Origin: Paludibacteraceae bacterium
GTDB taxonomy: Bacteria > Bacteroidota > Bacteroidia > Bacteroidales > Paludibacteraceae
Assembly (NCBI GenBank): GCA_017559505.1
Contig: JAFYSF010000070.1
Location: 45,523 to 109,522 of the forward strand
Direction: 5' to 3'
Length of the DNA: 64,000 nucleotides
Part shown: in pieces, positions 62,963-64,000 of the stretch
Layout: each line of letters opens with the position of its first letter
Numbering within the stretch: position 1 is the first letter of the stretch
Program-made: the position numbers and the translations under genes
Notes under the pieces: generated by a model
What the model was told of the DNA's origin: nothing
Databases searched by the model: none
What the model saw: the letters and a program-made list of their open reading frames with translations, nothing else

Positions 62963-63598
62963 TTATCTGCGTACTGGACGAATATTCGCACCTATATAGC
63001 GATTGTTAACAGTATGCTCGCATTTTCCCGAATAAAAATACATAATAGTAGCACTACCTCTACTTGCTTCATGAATAGAGCTTGACCAATAAAAACCAGA
63101 ATTACCATCTTTATTAAGTTGAGCTTTATTTTTGTGGCCTCCTGCAGGCAAGAAGATTGAATTGCCATTAATCTTACTCATCACGAGATATCCATAAACA
63201 CCATTTTGTTCTGTCCATCTCCATTTACAGTTATTAATAAGTTCTTCTTGCTCTGCTTTAGTTGGAATACGCCAATCACTACCCCAAGTAACAGTAGCAA
63301 CATCATCAACTGATTCAATTACAATAATACTATCTTTTTTATTATATTTTTTCAATTCCAAACCAAAAGTATAAGTTTCCCAGTCGTAACTTTCTTTCGC
63401 TGTAGTTTCACCCCAAGCAAAATAATCGCCATAAGCTTCTGGAGTTTCAGCTCCGACATTACAAGTTGCCCATTTTACAGACAAACCAAGGTCAACATAC
63501 TCATGTTTCGAACCTAAATTTTCTACTTTTTCGCAAGCGGTAATGGTAAATAATACAATTACCACTAAAGCAATCAATTTTTGTAAATTTCTTTTCAT
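62963..63598 (-). CDS. Lipoprotein of the Fibrobacter major paralogous type
   Basis: The 211-residue protein has a lipoprotein signal (FTITAC, Cys at 22). It then follows the typical line YVDLGLSVKWATCNVGAETP, YGDYFAWGETT, WRIPTKAEQEELI, FLPAGGH and GFYWSSS, ending IGANIRPVRR, a C-type-lectin-like fold. The first dozen residues (MKRNLQKLIAL) and the DNA around them nearly match the start of the giant adhesin gene 44 bases downstream. It is the first gene of the minus-strand adhesin locus. Confidence 0.83.
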   Translation of the reverse strand: MKRNLQKLIALVVIVLFTITACEKVENLGSKHEYVDLGLSVKWATCNVGAETPEAYGDYFAWGETTAKESYDWETYTFGLELKKYNKKDSIIVIESVDDVATVTWGSDWRIPTKAEQEELINNCKWRWTEQNGVYGYLVMSKINGNSIFLPAGGHKNKAQLNKDGNSGFYWSSSIHEASRGSATIMYFYSGKCEHTVNNRYIGANIRPVRR

Positions 63599-63671
63599 AG
63601 TTTTTCGATTTAAGCTAAATATTTAAACTGTATTTTATATTTTTGTATTTATCACAATATCAAATTCAAAA

Positions 63672-63679
63672 CAAAATTA
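63672..63679 (-). promoter_or_regulatory. Possible -7 element for the adhesin locus
   Basis: TAATTTTG on the minus strand lies about 75 bases before the first gene at 63598. No good -33 element was found at the usual distance, so the call is weak. The rest of 63599-63790 shows no gene. Confidence 0.35.
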
Positions 63680-63794
63680 TTTTTTCCAATAAAAACCACT
63701 AGTGATGCGATAAGTTTCCATTAAGCACATTTATCAACTTAATATTTAGACATTTACAGGTATCCTTTGATTTTTTGATTTGAAATAAATTGAG

Positions 63795-63802
63795 TAATTT
63801 TG
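63795..63802 (+). promoter_or_regulatory. -7 element before the IS4-type transposase
   Basis: TAATTTTG fits the -7 consensus. A TTTG lies 17 bases upstream, closer than the 20 bases at the host promoters here. Confidence 0.4.
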
Positions 63803-63817
63803 CAGTCAAACTGTAGA

Positions 63818-64000
63818 ATTATAAACTCCAGTAAATATATTTTCACACAAGTCATAGATTTCATACCTCGATATCAGTTTGATAAACTGGTTAAAAAGTA
63901 CAAAGGTGATTGGCATGCAAAAGATCTAAACTGTTATAACCAACTTCTTCATTTACTATTCGGACAGATTACGGGATGCGATTCCGTCCGTGATATTTGT
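63818..64000 (+). mobile_element. Start of an IS4-type transposase gene, cut by the window edge
   Basis: The frame reads NSSKYIFTQVIDFIPRYQFD, then LVKKYKGDWHAKDLNCYNQL and FGQITGCDSVRDIC. This is the N-terminal DUF4372 domain typical of IS4-family transposases of Bacteroidales (usual pattern: MNSGKYVF, DFLPRRVFDKIV, CWNQ, FGQLTNRDSMRDL). The family begins Met-Asn, but here Asn is preceded by ATA (63821) and ATT (63818), with no ATG. Either a rare start is used or the copy has lost its start codon. Terminal repeats were not identified; the DDE domain is beyond the edge. Confidence 0.8.

Noticed and set aside
53238..63598. Diversity-generating retroelement, because the two lipoproteins have C-type-lectin-like folds ending GYSVRLI and IGANIRPVRR
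   Set aside because: There is no reverse transcriptase, no accessory gene and no template-like near repeat of the 3' ends in the window. The fold alone is common in Bacteroidales lipoproteins.

Overview
The window looks like chromosomal DNA of an AT-rich member of the Bacteroidales (Bacteroidota). Three things point there. First, type IX secretion system (T9SS) parts (PorQ, GldF) occur with cargo carrying T9SS C-terminal sorting domains. Second, gene orders are typical of the group (rsfS-ftsH-cdsA-psd; hemD-rnpA-yidD; surE-small membrane protein-lpxB; porQ-cmk). Third, promoters follow the Bacteroidota pattern, here (A/T)TTG-N20-TAnnTTTG, seen at several independent starts. I cannot name a genus.

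Layout. 1-3400: the 5' part of a large secreted adhesin-like protein that runs off the left edge (minus strand) and an outer-membrane barrel protein. 3407-7483: a large, strongly codon-biased secreted protein with an internal duplication. 7559-11538: rRNA modification (RluA-type, RlmB) plus two PagL-like barrels; one has two frame breaks and the other lacks the catalytic residues. 11660-14613: gldF, surE, a small membrane gene and lpxB, followed by a remnant of a four-helix-bundle gene. 14804-22312 (minus): sufB, pnuC, a YqaA-type gene, rsfS, ftsH, cdsA, psd and a CPBP protease. 22452-24676: a tRNA-Lys-like gene with a poorly paired acceptor stem, then a two-gene secreted-protein operon with a strong promoter and a long, possibly structured leader. 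25507-30070: dnaG diverging from a folate gene-porQ pair, then cmk. 30140-38996 (minus): a long collinear set (AI-2E transporter, M6 protease, Rel, CinA, DUF486, DUF4271, HemD, RnpA, YidD). 39236-41538: an efflux adaptor and outer-membrane factor without an inner-membrane pump. 41850-44654: an M16 protease. 44752-45661: a complete IS1595-type insertion sequence. 45756-63598 (minus): an envelope and adhesin locus with four lipoproteins and three very large secreted proteins, one of 2900 residues. 63818-64000: the start of an IS4-type transposase that leaves the window.

Together the genes describe a T9SS-using bacterium that invests heavily in surface proteins. PorQ and GldF belong to the T9SS/gliding set, and the large T9SS-type cargo proteins are likely clients. 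Envelope housekeeping (lipid A, phospholipids, FtsH) lies between them. Several families of short dispersed repeats sit between genes and often touch stop codons. The least explained items are a shared unnamed domain in three adhesins, the leader or small RNA at about 24733-24887, the broken PagL-like pair and the pump-less efflux pair.
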